Of a stretch of 64,000 nt of DNA, positions 47,957 to 56,894 are shown in pieces. Position 1 is the first letter of the stretch. Each line of letters opens with the position of its first letter. This DNA comes from Bacteroidota bacterium (GTDB lineage Bacteria; Bacteroidota; Bacteroidia; Chitinophagales; Chitinophagaceae). The translations under genes and the position numbers were made by a program. The stretch spans positions 1-64,000 of the forward strand of contig PSRA01000058.1 of assembly GCA_003175695.1 (NCBI GenBank). The letters run 5' to 3'. The notes under the pieces are model-generated. The model had not been told where the DNA came from. It was given only the letters and a program-made list of their open reading frames with translations, and made no database searches.

Positions 47957-47972
47957 CATGATTTTGATCATG
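47957..47972. promoter_or_regulatory. FNR/CRP-like box upstream of ric
   Basis: The 16-base palindrome CATGAT-TTTG-ATCATG is perfect over 6-base arms. Its centre is about 65 bases before the ric start codon. It is the strongest match to TGAY-N4-RTCA in the window. Confidence 0.65.
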
Positions 47973-48073
47973 TACTGTTATGATTAACTTCAATCGGATT
48001 GAATTCACATGAAAATCACCCTCCTGCACCTCATGGTACATTCGGCCAAGGCGTCTTTGTTTAAAGCGAGCTA

Positions 48074-48294
48074 TCACGCATTTTCACCCGTATGGTCTTT
48101 CTTGCTCGTATTAATACCTAATAGTTTGTAGGGAGGACAAACGCCAACCAGCGTAGTAACCATAAAAATAGTGGCGAGTCCAAGCAGCACGAAACCTCCT
48201 ATTCCTCTCGCAATCCCTGAAAAAAATACGACGAGAAAAATGAGTACCAGGGTGAGCCGGGTGCCTTTTATCGGTTAAACCAATGTTCTTTTTC
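48074..48294 (-). pseudogene. DUF2892 (YgaP-like) small membrane protein, frameshifted
   Basis: The minus strand encodes LVLIFLVVFFSGIARG, then LVGVCPPYKLLGINTSKK, ending at TGA 48074-48076. This is a DUF2892 membrane domain, with its typical CP-Y-LLGINT end. The expected N terminus (KKNIGLTDK) is present just upstream but in another frame. A stop lies in front of each frame and no ATG is available. The gene thus carries a frameshift near 48270 and has lost its start. Homologues accompany sulfide or redox enzymes. A sequencing error is the alternative. Confidence 0.65.
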
Positions 48295-48341
48295 TTACAC
48301 TATTTTTATACAAATATTGGAAGAAAGCCTTTTTAGATAAA

Positions 48342-48353
48342 TGACTCAGATCA
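48342..48353. promoter_or_regulatory. FNR/CRP-like box 1 upstream of receiver-CRP gene
   Basis: The site reads TGAC-TCAG-ATCA, about 155 bases before the start codon. Confidence 0.5.
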
Positions 48354-48391
48354 TAGATAAGAATGATTGCCCCAGAAGGAATTTAGTCCGA

Positions 48392-48403
48392 TGATTACAG
48401 TCA
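48392..48403. promoter_or_regulatory. FNR/CRP-like box 2 upstream of receiver-CRP gene
   Basis: The site reads TGAT-TACA-GTCA, about 105 bases before the start codon. Confidence 0.5.
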
Positions 48404-48413
48404 ATGCCACTCT

Positions 48414-48425
48414 TGACCCCGATCA
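48414..48425. promoter_or_regulatory. FNR/CRP-like box 3 upstream of receiver-CRP gene
   Basis: The site reads TGAC-CCCG-ATCA, about 83 bases before the start codon. Three sites in front of the only CRP-family gene of the window suggest autoregulation. Confidence 0.55.
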
Positions 48426-48502
48426 GGAGACAGATCAAAGGAAATTTGATAATATTGTGTTTAACTGGGTGATTTTAATAACTTTCAATATAAGTTCCCT
48501 CT

Positions 48503-49561
48503 ATGCGTTCAATATTGATTATTGATGACCACGATGAAATTCGTGAAAACATCGCCGAAATTCTTGATTTAGCAGGATATAAAACTTTCACTGCCGAAAA
48601 TGGTAAAAAAGGAGTGGAAGCGGCCATAAAACAAAAGCCGGATCTGATCGTCTGTGACGTCATGATGCCAGAATTGGATGGATATGGTGTCCTTCACCTG
48701 CTCAAGAAAAATTCATTGACAGAAAATATCCCATTTATCTTTCTAACTGCTAAAACCGAGAGATCAGATTTCAGGAAAGGTATGGGCATGGGTGCTGACG
48801 ATTACATTACAAAGCCTTTTGAGGACACAGAATTACTTGACGCAATTGAAATGAGATTAAAGAAATATGATATCCTGCATTCGCAATATCCTTCCAATGA
48901 AAAAGGCGCGACTGAAATGATAGACGATCTTCGAAAGTCAGGATTGTTCAAAATGGAAATGGACAATTATGAATCAATGGAATATCAGAAAAAAACATCT
49001 CTCTATAGTGAAGGGAAAAGGCCCAAATTTTTATTTTATTTGAAATCCGGAAAGGTGAAATCTTTCCGCTTACACCAGGATGGCAAAGAATATATTACCA
49101 ACCTTTATTCTGTGGGAGATTTCATTGGATATATGCCAATACTGGAAAACAAATCTTATGAAGACACCGCAGAAGCAATTGAAAAATCTGAAATAGTCAT
49201 AATACCGAGGGAAGAATTTACCGACCTGGTGTTTAACGACATGACAATAGCTACCAAATTCATAAAGCTCGTATCCCAAAATGTGAAGGAAAAAGAACAG
49301 CGCTTACTTGAACTGGCTTATGGTTCGCTAAGGAAAAGAGTAGCCCGGGCACTAAGCGATATTTACTCAAAATTCAATAGTAGCGGTGAAAAATCGACTG
49401 CAATTGATATCTCTAGAGAAGACATTGCGCAATATGTAGGAACTGCTACTGAATCATTGATCAGGACGCTTAGCGATTTTAAGACAGAAAAGATCATAGA
49501 AATTAAGGATGGGAAGATTCATATAAATAATATCGAAAAACTTACGAACCTTCCCTATTAA
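48503..49561 (+). CDS. Receiver-CRP/FNR fusion transcription regulator
   Basis: The 352-residue protein joins a response-regulator receiver domain (1-122; IDDHDE pocket, phospho-Asp52 in IVCDVMMPELDG) to a cyclic-nucleotide-binding-like barrel (about 150-260). A CRP-type winged helix follows (about 270-345). In the recognition helix, TESLIRTL keeps the Glu317 and Arg321 spacing (E-x3-R) that FNR/CRP proteins use to read TGA half-sites. It has only one cysteine, so it is no Fe-S FNR. It should respond to phosphorylation, most likely from the PAS kinase at 45889. The TGAY-N4-RTCA boxes are its likely targets. Confidence 0.9.
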   Translation: MRSILIIDDHDEIRENIAEILDLAGYKTFTAENGKKGVEAAIKQKPDLIVCDVMMPELDGYGVLHLLKKNSLTENIPFIFLTAKTERSDFRKGMGMGADDYITKPFEDTELLDAIEMRLKKYDILHSQYPSNEKGATEMIDDLRKSGLFKMEMDNYESMEYQKKTSLYSEGKRPKFLFYLKSGKVKSFRLHQDGKEYITNLYSVGDFIGYMPILENKSYEDTAEAIEKSEIVIIPREEFTDLVFNDMTIATKFIKLVSQNVKEKEQRLLELAYGSLRKRVARALSDIYSKFNSSGEKSTAIDISREDIAQYVGTATESLIRTLSDFKTEKIIEIKDGKIHINNIEKLTNLPY

Positions 49562-49567
49562 ACTCCA

Positions 49568-49987
49568 CTAGCATCCGAAAGGGACATCTTTAAAAATCAC
49601 AGGAATGGCAGTGAATCCGGGAGAGATCTCTCTTCCATGTTCGTTCTGATCCTTCAATGTTAGATGTCCGGTCTTGCTGGCATCCATCCAGAGATTGCCG
49701 CTTATTCTGCTTACCTGCGCAGATAATCCAAATTTCTTATAAAATGTATTTTCCAATTCGGAGACAGTTGTCTTGTCATTGATCTCCAATTCACCTTCAC
49801 AAAAGTCATTGTTGATTTCTCTCATCTTTACATCCGGACTAAAGCTGATACTTCTATCACCTACCAATTTGCTATGGTTACCTTTATTCTTAAAAAAAGT
49901 GATCCTTAGATAAGGATAGACACACGAAAATCTCCCTTGTACCGTCTGCACTTCATCTTCTTTCCCAATGTATATATGTGTGTTCAT
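49568..49987 (-). CDS. Conserved hypothetical, paralogue of 59922 gene
   Basis: I start at 49987 (MNTHIYIGKEDE). The 139-residue protein shares a pattern with the product at 59922: a Y/F-P-Y/F-L-I-FF strand, then V-ELE-F-KKFGL-QV-R-G-LW, then LTLKDQNEHGRE. The family is unknown to me. Both copies lie in the stress island, so a stress-related role is likely. An FNR-like box with one mismatch lies about 90 bases upstream. The gene is convergent with the receiver-CRP gene, with 6 bases between them. Confidence 0.7.
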   Translation of the reverse strand: MNTHIYIGKEDEVQTVQGRFSCVYPYLRITFFKNKGNHSKLVGDRSISFSPDVKMREINNDFCEGELEINDKTTVSELENTFYKKFGLSAQVSRISGNLWMDASKTGHLTLKDQNEHGREISPGFTAIPVIFKDVPFGC

Positions 49988-50070
49988 AAATGATAGAGTT
50001 AAGATTATTATTGATTGCAAAATACGGCTCCGCTAAAAAGGTAAAGTATGACTTGGGCTCTAATTAGATA

Positions 50071-50082
50071 TGAGTTTTGTCA
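50071..50082. promoter_or_regulatory. FNR/CRP-like box with one mismatch
   Basis: The site reads TGAG-TTTT-GTCA, one base off TGAY-N4-RTCA, with its centre about 90 bases before the start at 49987. Confidence 0.4.
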
Positions 50083-50161
50083 TTTCAATTTTTGATTGCG
50101 GTTTCAATAGAAGCATGATACTTTGCGAATACTCTTTTAAGAAAATTTAACGATGGTGGGT

Positions 50162-50254
50162 CACAAAGAATACACGAAGCTTACATAGGAGGACACAACG
50201 TTGCGTCCTTTGTGTAACCTTCGTGTATTGTAAGATCTTTTTATGGTCTTTGTG
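50162..50254. repeat. Long nested intergenic hairpin
   Basis: The arms cacaaaga (50162-50169) and tctttgtg (50247-50254) enclose near-complementary aatacacgaagcttac (50169-50184) and gtaaccttcgtgtatt (50214-50229). An inner aggacacaacgttgcgtcct loop follows. It lies downstream of the aldolase gene. Confidence 0.65.
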
Positions 50255-50292
50255 CCCCCTATGGTAGAAAGCCTGGATAAAATTAACACCCC

Positions 50293-51366
50293 TTAAGCGA
50301 TGGTGATTTCTTTTTCCAAATAAATATCTTGTATTGCGTGCAGCAGTTTGATTCCTTCCTTCATTGGATGTTGGAAAGCCTTTCGTCCCGAAATCATTCC
50401 CATTCCTCCTGCCCTCTTATTTATTATGGCAGTCCTTACCGCATCCTTCAAATCATCTGCACCGGTTGACGCTCCTCCGGAATTGATCAGACCAATTCTT
50501 CCCATATAACAATTCAACACCTGGTAACGACACATGTCAATAGGATGGTTGGTGCTGAGTTGAGTATACATTCTTTCATCGAATTTTCCATAATCACCAT
50601 CATCGACATTCAAAGCAGGATATCCACCGTTGATTTCCGGGAGTTTTTGTTTGATCAAATCTGCCTGTACCGTAACGCCAAGGTAATTAGCCTGCCCCGT
50701 GAGATCGGCCGAAGCCTGATAATCAGTTCCATATTTCTTGAATCCGTTGTTCCGGAGATAGCACCAAAGCACAGTTGCCATTCCCAGACCGTGCGCTTCT
50801 TCAAAAACCCGGGACACATCAGTTATTTGACGTGATGATTCAGGTGAACCGAAATAAACAGTGGCTCCTATGGCAGCCGCGCCGAGATTCCATGCATCCC
50901 GGACTGAGCCAAAGAAAACCTGGTCAAATTTATTCGGGTACGTCAGCAATTCATTGTGATTGATTTTTGCAATAAAAGGAATTTTGTGCGCATATTTCCT
51001 GGAAACGATTGCCAAACCACCCATCGTCGTGGCGACTGCATTACAACCTCCTTCTATTGCCAACCTGATTATATTCTCGGGATCGAAATATATCGGATTA
51101 GGTGCAAACGCGGCTCCTGCACTATGCTCAACTCCCTGGTCCACCGGCAAAATGGAGAAATAACCTGAGGATGCCAGTCGCCCGTTCTTAAACATAGACG
51201 CAAGTGATTTCAGCGTTTGGCTATTGCGGTTAGATTGTGTGAACACTTCGTCTATAAACCTGGAAGAGGGTAAAGTAAGCAATTCCTTGTTTACGGTTGA
51301 ACAGGTATGATATAATAAGTCCTCTCCTTCTTCTCCCATTAATTGAATGATTACTGCCGGTTTCAT
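50293..51366 (-). CDS. Class I fructose-bisphosphate aldolase (FbaB/DhnA-like)
   Basis: The 357-residue cytosolic enzyme cleaves fructose 1,6-bisphosphate through a Schiff-base lysine. DhnA-type features include [60 protein letters not shown] and a C-terminal NSGGAS and [17 protein letters not shown] (phosphate binding). Its presence with PfkB suggests glycolytic flux under energy stress. It is divergent from mgtA. A weak, degenerate box-like sequence lies about 85 bases upstream. Confidence 0.9.
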   Translation of the reverse strand: MKPAVIIQLMGEEGEDLLYHTCSTVNKELLTLPSSRFIDEVFTQSNRNSQTLKSLASMFKNGRLASSGYFSILPVDQGVEHSAGAAFAPNPIYFDPENIIRLAIEGGCNAVATTMGGLAIVSRKYAHKIPFIAKINHNELLTYPNKFDQVFFGSVRDAWNLGAAAIGATVYFGSPESSRQITDVSRVFEEAHGLGMATVLWCYLRNNGFKKYGTDYQASADLTGQANYLGVTVQADLIKQKLPEINGGYPALNVDDGDYGKFDERMYTQLSTNHPIDMCRYQVLNCYMGRIGLINSGGASTGADDLKDAVRTAIINKRAGGMGMISGRKAFQHPMKEGIKLLHAIQDIYLEKEITIA

Positions 51367-51530
51367 TTTGTTTACAATTTTATGTTATGCCCATGTCATT
51401 AGTGCTTTCCCACACAAAGTTCAAATTTTTACAATTAAAAGTATTTGACTTTTGATATAGAAAGAAATTGTTCTTTGCAACTTAATTTGAATGACCACAA
51501 CAGTTAATTAAATTCACACAAAATATAAGG

Positions 51531-54077
51531 ATGAGCCAGAACCCGGAATTAGACGATCCATCCAAATCTTACTATCAATCAGATGAAAACGCATTGCTCA
51601 GGCAATTAACCACCACGCCGGGTGGGCTTTCATCTGATGAAGCAAAGAAAAGATTGGATGAAATGGGCTATAATAAATTGAGTTCATCAAGAAAAGCCAG
51701 CGAGTGGCAGCTCTTTTTGAATCAAATAAAAAACCCCATCACGATCTTATTGATAGCATCGAGCATTCTTTCCTTTTTTCTGGGCGAAAAATCTGACTCT
51801 CTTATTATAGTTGTAATTATTCTCATAAGTGCCGGACTGGGTTTCTTTCAAGAAAAAGGGGCAGCCAATGCAGTTAGCAAATTACTGGAAATGGTGCGAG
51901 TAGAGACCAAGGTCTTGCGTGATGGCAAAGAAACATCTGTTCCTGTCGAGGAAATCGTCCCCGGAGATATTGTATTGCTTTCTGCAGGCAATATGGTTCC
52001 CGGCGATTGCAGGCTACTGGAGTCCAAAGATCTTTTTACCAATGAGGCAACATTAACCGGAGAAACTTTCCCGGTTGAAAAAATGCGTGGCGTATTGACA
52101 GCTGACACCCGAATTGCGGAGCGGAAGAACTCATTATTCATGGGCACGAATGTCGTCAGCGGTACTGGCAAAGTAGTTGTCGTCAATACAGGTACCCACA
52201 CAGAATTTGGCGCTATCTCTCAACATTTACGCCGAACGCAACCGGAGACCGAATTTGAAAAAGGCATCAGGCGCTTTGGTTATCTGCTGATGGAAATCAC
52301 TTTATTGCTTGTTTTTGTCATATTCTCCATAAATATTTTTTTACATAAACCAGTCCTTGATTCCTTTTTATTTTCACTTGCTATCGCAGTAGGGCTCACG
52401 CCACAACTATTACCCGCGATAATAAGCATTAACCTGTCAAAAGGAGCTTCGAATATGGCAAAGCTGAAAGTGATTGTGAAGAGATTATCATCCATAGAAA
52501 ACCTGGGCAGCATGGATATTCTTTGTTCAGACAAAACAGGAACTCTTACGGAAGGGAAAGTTAGCCTATATAAAGCTTTAGACTTTGGTGGCAATGAAAG
52601 TGAAGATGCATTTCGGCTGGCATATATAAACGCTTCTTTTGAAACGGGCTTTAACAATCCCATCGACGATGCCATACGCAATCATGCCAAAATACCAATG
52701 GAAAGTATTAAAAAAATAGATGAACTTCCCTACGATTTTGGCAGAAAATGTCTAAGTATTTTAATAGCGGAGGGAAACAATTTAATATCCATTACGAAAG
52801 GAGCATTTGAACAGATTGTGAGCAAATGCAGCGAGGTACAAGGTGAAGATGGGAATCTCAGCTCCATGGAAGATGTCAGAGCATCGCTAATAGAAAGATA
52901 CCAGCAATATAGCCAGGATGGATACAGGGTCCTTGGAATAGCCTCACGATCTTTTAATGGGGGTATTGAAAAGCTGACAAAGGCCGATGAATCTGGTTTG
53001 ATTTTTCAGGGTATGCTATTGTTTGTGGATCCTCCGAAAAGAGACGCAAAAGCCACCATAGATCAACTTCGCGATTTAGGTATTCGGCTAAAAATTATAA
53101 CCGGAGATAATCCTCTCGTGGCGGAGCATATAAGCAGACAAATTGGATTTAACAATCCTCGCATTTTATCCGGAAACCAAATTCGACAAATGGGAACCGA
53201 AGCATTGGTTTTGCAGGCAGCACAGACAGATATTTTTGCAGCAGTGGAACCCAATCAAAAAGAAAGTATCCTGATCGCATTGAAAAAATCTGGCCATGTC
53301 GTAGGATTTATTGGAGATGGCATCAATGATGCTCCGGCGCTTCACACGGCTGACGTAGGCATTTCTGTGAGTGGAGCAGTAGACGTTGCCAAAGAAGCAG
53401 CAGATATTGTTTTATTGGGAAACGACCTTCAGGTCCTAATCAACGGTGTGCGCGAAGGGAGAAAAACTTTTGCCAACACACTGAAATATATTTTCATGGC
53501 AACGAGCGCCAATTTTGGCAACATGTTCAGCATGGCAGGATCTTCCCTGTTTTTGAATTTTCTTCCACTTCTTCCCAAACAGGTTCTATTAACTAATCTA
53601 TTGACGGATATTCCTGAAATGACGATTGCAACCGATGAAGTTGATCCATCTTTTACCGCGCAACCGAGGAGAATGAATACTGATTTCATTAAAAGATTTA
53701 TGGTTGTGTTTGGCATCATAAGTTCAGTGTTTGATTATCTGACCTTTGGCGTTTTGCTTTTTGTATTGCACGCGGGAGTGGCCGAATTTAGAACCGGATG
53801 GCTGGTTGAATCGGTGGTATCTGCCTCCCTCATAGTTCTGATAGTCCGGACTTCGCTTCCATTCTTTCAAAGCAGGCCCGGCAAATATCTTTTAGGAGCT
53901 ACATTGTTTGTAATTTTCTTCACCATTGTTTTGCCTGTTACGCCACTGGCACATCTCCTTGGCCTTGTGCCATTACCTATTTCATTTTATGGGTGGTTGG
54001 GGATGATCGTCATCTTGTATGGAATTTCCGCAGAAATTGCAAAAAGATATTTTTACAAGAATGTAAAGAATCGATAA
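51531..54077 (+). CDS. mgtA: Magnesium-translocating P-type ATPase
   Basis: The 848-residue pump is of P3B (MgtA/MgtB) type. It has TLTGETFPVEK in the actuator domain, CSDKTGTLTEGK as phosphorylation motif, GDGINDAPALHTADVGISV as hinge and AVGLTPQLLPAIISINLSKGA in TM4, the MgtA signature. Ten TM helices are predicted. It imports Mg2+ at the expense of ATP. No leader peptide or Mg-riboswitch-like element was recognised upstream. It is part of the stress island and precedes pfkB by 162 bases. Confidence 0.92.
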   Translation: MSQNPELDDPSKSYYQSDENALLRQLTTTPGGLSSDEAKKRLDEMGYNKLSSSRKASEWQLFLNQIKNPITILLIASSILSFFLGEKSDSLIIVVIILISAGLGFFQEKGAANAVSKLLEMVRVETKVLRDGKETSVPVEEIVPGDIVLLSAGNMVPGDCRLLESKDLFTNEATLTGETFPVEKMRGVLTADTRIAERKNSLFMGTNVVSGTGKVVVVNTGTHTEFGAISQHLRRTQPETEFEKGIRRFGYLLMEITLLLVFVIFSINIFLHKPVLDSFLFSLAIAVGLTPQLLPAIISINLSKGASNMAKLKVIVKRLSSIENLGSMDILCSDKTGTLTEGKVSLYKALDFGGNESEDAFRLAYINASFETGFNNPIDDAIRNHAKIPMESIKKIDELPYDFGRKCLSILIAEGNNLISITKGAFEQIVSKCSEVQGEDGNLSSMEDVRASLIERYQQYSQDGYRVLGIASRSFNGGIEKLTKADESGLIFQGMLLFVDPPKRDAKATIDQLRDLGIRLKIITGDNPLVAEHISRQIGFNNPRILSGNQIRQMGTEALVLQAAQTDIFAAVEPNQKESILIALKKSGHVVGFIGDGINDAPALHTADVGISVSGAVDVAKEAADIVLLGNDLQVLINGVREGRKTFANTLKYIFMATSANFGNMFSMAGSSLFLNFLPLLPKQVLLTNLLTDIPEMTIATDEVDPSFTAQPRRMNTDFIKRFMVVFGIISSVFDYLTFGVLLFVLHAGVAEFRTGWLVESVVSASLIVLIVRTSLPFFQSRPGKYLLGATLFVIFFTIVLPVTPLAHLLGLVPLPISFYGWLGMIVILYGISAEIAKRYFYKNVKNR

Positions 54078-54160
54078 ACTATTCTTTGAAATGGAAGTCA
54101 ATCAACAATGAAATAATGTGGCCCCATTTGCAATCCATTTAATTTCAATGCGAAATCCTT

Positions 54161-54172
54161 TGAGATCAATCA
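54161..54172. promoter_or_regulatory. FNR/CRP-like box upstream of pfkB
   Basis: The site reads TGAG-ATCA-ATCA (one mismatch), extended to TTGAG-N4-ATCAA, about 73 bases before the start codon. Confidence 0.45.
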
Positions 54173-54239
54173 ATTTCGGAACTGACCCGTCTCATAGCCC
54201 CCTTTGACGATAGCTGTTACCTTCGGTTAAAATTATGAT

Positions 54240-55244
54240 ATGCCGGATGTGGTTACGATAACTTTTAATCCTTGTATCGATAAGACTCTTGCAGTGCATG
54301 AAATGTTGCCAGAGAAGAAAATGCATGCAAGAATGCCTACTTATGAACCTGGTGGCGGAGGTATAAATGTCGCGCGGGGAATCTATCGTCTCGGAGGATC
54401 TGTTTCGGCAGTTTACACGGCAGGTGGCTGTCATGGTAAGTTGCTTTCAGACTTACTGCATAAAGAACTCATCCCTGTAAATCCGATCCCGATTGAGAAA
54501 TTAACAAGGGAAAGTTGGGTGATATTGGATCAATCAACAGGCAAACAATACCGCATTGTGATGCCAGGTCCGCAGTTATCTGCGTCAGAATGGCAACAAT
54601 GTCTTGACCAGCTAGATTCAATCGAGGACGTAAAATTCATTGTTGTAAGCGGAAGTATGCCGGAGAATATGCCAGAAGATATTTATAATAACATTGGCAT
54701 AATTGCTGCACGCAAAAATGCAAAGGTAGTGGTCGATAGCTCGGGAGAAAGTCTCATCAATGCATTGAAATCATCAGTGTATTTGATCAAGCCGAGTCTG
54801 AGTGAATTAGCCTCTGTAATTGTGGCGCTGAATATTGATGGTTTTTCACTTACGGACGCTGCGCTTGAATTAATCAAAAGGAATTATTGTGAAGTGGTAG
54901 TAGTGTCCATGGGCGCAGGTGGGGCATGGCTGATAAGTGCCCACAAATCTGTCGAGATAAAAGCTCCGCATGTTAAGACCATGAGTACGGTGGGCGCGGG
55001 AGACAGCATGGTTGCAGGATTGATTTTTGGCCTGGTCAATGAAAAAACCCTTGAAGAAGCCGTTCGTTTTGGAGTTGCATGCGGATCTGCATGTACCCTG
55101 AATCCCGGAACTGCCTTGTTTAAGATATCAGATGCAGAAGAATTGTACTCTCAATTGAAAGAACGACTCCTGGACAGGGAAGGATTGGAACAACGGAATG
55201 GAAACAATGCAAAAATGGCACAAACTACTGATCTTAATCATTGA
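54240..55244 (+). CDS. pfkB: PfkB-family hexose-phosphate kinase
   Basis: The 334-residue enzyme is a ribokinase-fold sugar kinase of the 1-phosphofructokinase/PfkB type, phosphorylating fructose 6-phosphate or a related hexose phosphate. It opens VVTITFNPCIDKTL, has GGGGINVARGIYRLGG and ends with the catalytic TVGAGDSMVAG motif (Asp base). The gene precedes Hsp20 by 72 bases and carries the hsp20 box in its last codons. In DosR-type dormancy regulons, pfkB is also paired with Hsp20. Confidence 0.92.
   Translation: MPDVVTITFNPCIDKTLAVHEMLPEKKMHARMPTYEPGGGGINVARGIYRLGGSVSAVYTAGGCHGKLLSDLLHKELIPVNPIPIEKLTRESWVILDQSTGKQYRIVMPGPQLSASEWQQCLDQLDSIEDVKFIVVSGSMPENMPEDIYNNIGIIAARKNAKVVVDSSGESLINALKSSVYLIKPSLSELASVIVALNIDGFSLTDAALELIKRNYCEVVVVSMGAGGAWLISAHKSVEIKAPHVKTMSTVGAGDSMVAGLIFGLVNEKTLEEAVRFGVACGSACTLNPGTALFKISDAEELYSQLKERLLDREGLEQRNGNNAKMAQTTDLNH
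55229..55240. promoter_or_regulatory. FNR/CRP-like box upstream of hsp20
   Basis: The perfect site TGAT-CTTA-ATCA lies in the last codons of pfkB, about 82 bases before the hsp20 start codon. Confidence 0.6.
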
Positions 55245-55316
55245 GGTCTGAGAGAAACAAAATGGCCACTTTTTAAAATTGAGTTTTCACTATTTCATCA
55301 GCTAAAAAATAAAAAA

Positions 55317-55766
55317 ATGGAAAATCAACTTGTAACAAAATCGAAGCAGGGTTGGCCTTCCTTATTTGACAATAGAGGATGGCTTGACAAATTTTTCAAT
55401 TCGCCATTAGACGAATATTTCAATTTTAGTCGCGTTATCAATGTGCCGGCGGTCAACGTAAACGAAACCGATACTGGTTATTCTCTGACAATTGCGAGCC
55501 CGGGTCTCGAAAAGAAAGATTTCAAACTTCAGGTAGAAGATGGTGTGATGACGATCAGTGCAGAAAAAGAACAGAAAGAAGAAAAGAATGGCAAATACAA
55601 CAGGCGTGAATACAACTATTCCAGCTGGGCTCGTTCGTTTACATTACCTGATGATGCTGACGACACAAAAATTAAAGCCGAATACAAGAATGGTGAACTG
55701 AAAATTGATGTACCAAGGACAGAGAAGAAGACGAAAGAAAATGTGAAGAGCATTAACATCGTTTAA
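55317..55766 (+). CDS. Hsp20/alpha-crystallin small heat-shock protein
   Basis: The 149-residue holdase has an N-terminal aromatic arm (about 1-40), an alpha-crystallin domain (about 43-135; PAVNVNETDTGYSLTIASPG, KKDFKLQVEDGVMTISAEKE and SFTLPDDADDTKIKAEYKNG, quoted as separate pieces) and a short C-terminal tail with the I-x-I/V type motif (SINIV). It prevents aggregation of unfolded protein under stress. A strong hairpin terminator follows. It is functionally comparable to HspX (Acr) in the DosR regulon. Confidence 0.94.
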   Translation: MENQLVTKSKQGWPSLFDNRGWLDKFFNSPLDEYFNFSRVINVPAVNVNETDTGYSLTIASPGLEKKDFKLQVEDGVMTISAEKEQKEEKNGKYNRREYNYSSWARSFTLPDDADDTKIKAEYKNGELKIDVPRTEKKTKENVKSINIV

Positions 55767-55787
55767 TGCTACCAGGCAACCATCAGG

Positions 55788-55822
55788 GAAAGCCCCTGGA
55801 CAACCGTTGGCCAGGGGCTTTC
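55788..55822 (+). terminator. Hairpin terminator after hsp20
   Basis: gaaagcccctgg (55788-55799) pairs perfectly with ccaggggctttc (55811-55822) around an 11-base loop, followed by an AT-rich tract. Confidence 0.85.
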
Positions 55823-55870
55823 ATTTTAAATTATATGCACGCAGCTCTTCGAAGACTTTCCCGCGCTTCT

Positions 55871-56860
55871 TCAATCCATAACTATTACGGCTGCACCCTG
55901 AATTTTTCCATTTCTCAATTTATCAATCGCTTCATTCGTATCGGGGAGTTTAAACAATTCCACTTGCGTTTTGACGGGAACCTGAACTGCCAAATTCAGG
56001 AATTCAGTTCCATCTTTTCTAGTCAGGTTAGCGACTGATCGGATTATTCTTTCTTCCCATAGAATCCGGTAAGGGAAAGAAGGAATATCACTCATGTGAA
56101 TGCCCCCGCAAACGAGCAGGCCACCTTTGTCCAGGTCTTCAAGCGCCTTAGGAACAAGACTCCCGGCCTGGGCAAAAATGATCGAAGCATCCAATGGTTC
56201 TGGTGGCCGTTCGGTAGAAGCACCAGCCCAGGAACACCCCAGTTGCAATGCAAATTGCTGGGTTTCATTGTCACCCGTCCTGGTAAAAGCAAACACTTTT
56301 TTCTTCTGGTAAACGGCGACCTGCGTGATAATATGGGCAGCTGCACCAAATCCGTAAATGCCGATCTTGTGTGCACTTGCATCGATCATTTTGTATGATC
56401 TGTACCCTATCAGACCCGCACAAAGCAAGGGAGCGCCCAAAGGATTCATATACACATCTGGCAGAGGAAAACAAAATCGTTGATCTGCGACTGTATATTC
56501 AGCAAAACCACCATCAATTGTATAACCAGTAAACCGGGCATTTACGCAAAGATTTTCCCGGTCATTTTTGCAGTAGTCGCAAATTCCACACGTAAACCCT
56601 AGCCAGGGAACGCCTACTTTGTCACCAACTTTCAAGATTGAGTTGCCTGCGCCCAAATCAACTACAGTTCCAATAATTTCGTGGCCTGGAACCAAAGGTA
56701 GTTTTGGGCTTTGCAGATCACCATCCAGAATATGAATATCGGTTCTGCATACTACACATGCTGATACTTTAATCAAAGCCTGACCTTTACCGGGTTGCGG
56801 TGCAGGTAAAGTTGAGTACTTGAGCGGTTGACCCGCTTTCTCAAAAATCATAGCCCGCAT
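55871..56860 (-). CDS. Zinc-dependent alcohol dehydrogenase
   Basis: I start at 56860 (MRAMIFEKAGQPL); the frame extends six codons to 56878. The 329-residue enzyme has the catalytic zinc site in VVCRTDIHILDGDL and PGHEIIG, the structural zinc loop GICDYCKNDRENLC and a Rossmann motif IYGFGAAAH. This arrangement is that of the AdhA-like MDR subgroup. It would interconvert alcohols and aldehydes with NAD(P)H. It lies 34 bases after the PNPOx-like gene and is probably co-transcribed from its FNR-like box. Confidence 0.9.
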   Translation of the reverse strand: MRAMIFEKAGQPLKYSTLPAPQPGKGQALIKVSACVVCRTDIHILDGDLQSPKLPLVPGHEIIGTVVDLGAGNSILKVGDKVGVPWLGFTCGICDYCKNDRENLCVNARFTGYTIDGGFAEYTVADQRFCFPLPDVYMNPLGAPLLCAGLIGYRSYKMIDASAHKIGIYGFGAAAHIITQVAVYQKKKVFAFTRTGDNETQQFALQLGCSWAGASTERPPEPLDASIIFAQAGSLVPKALEDLDKGGLLVCGGIHMSDIPSFPYRILWEERIIRSVANLTRKDGTEFLNLAVQVPVKTQVELFKLPDTNEAIDKLRNGKIQGAAVIVMD

Positions 56861-56894
56861 AGTAAGTCGAGTCGGCATTTGCCAGGAGAATTAC

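Noticed and set aside
51446-51457. FNR-like box between aldolase and mgtA (TGAC-TTTT-GATA)
   Set aside because: It is at the right distance from both starts but has two mismatches in the second half-site, so I did not list it.
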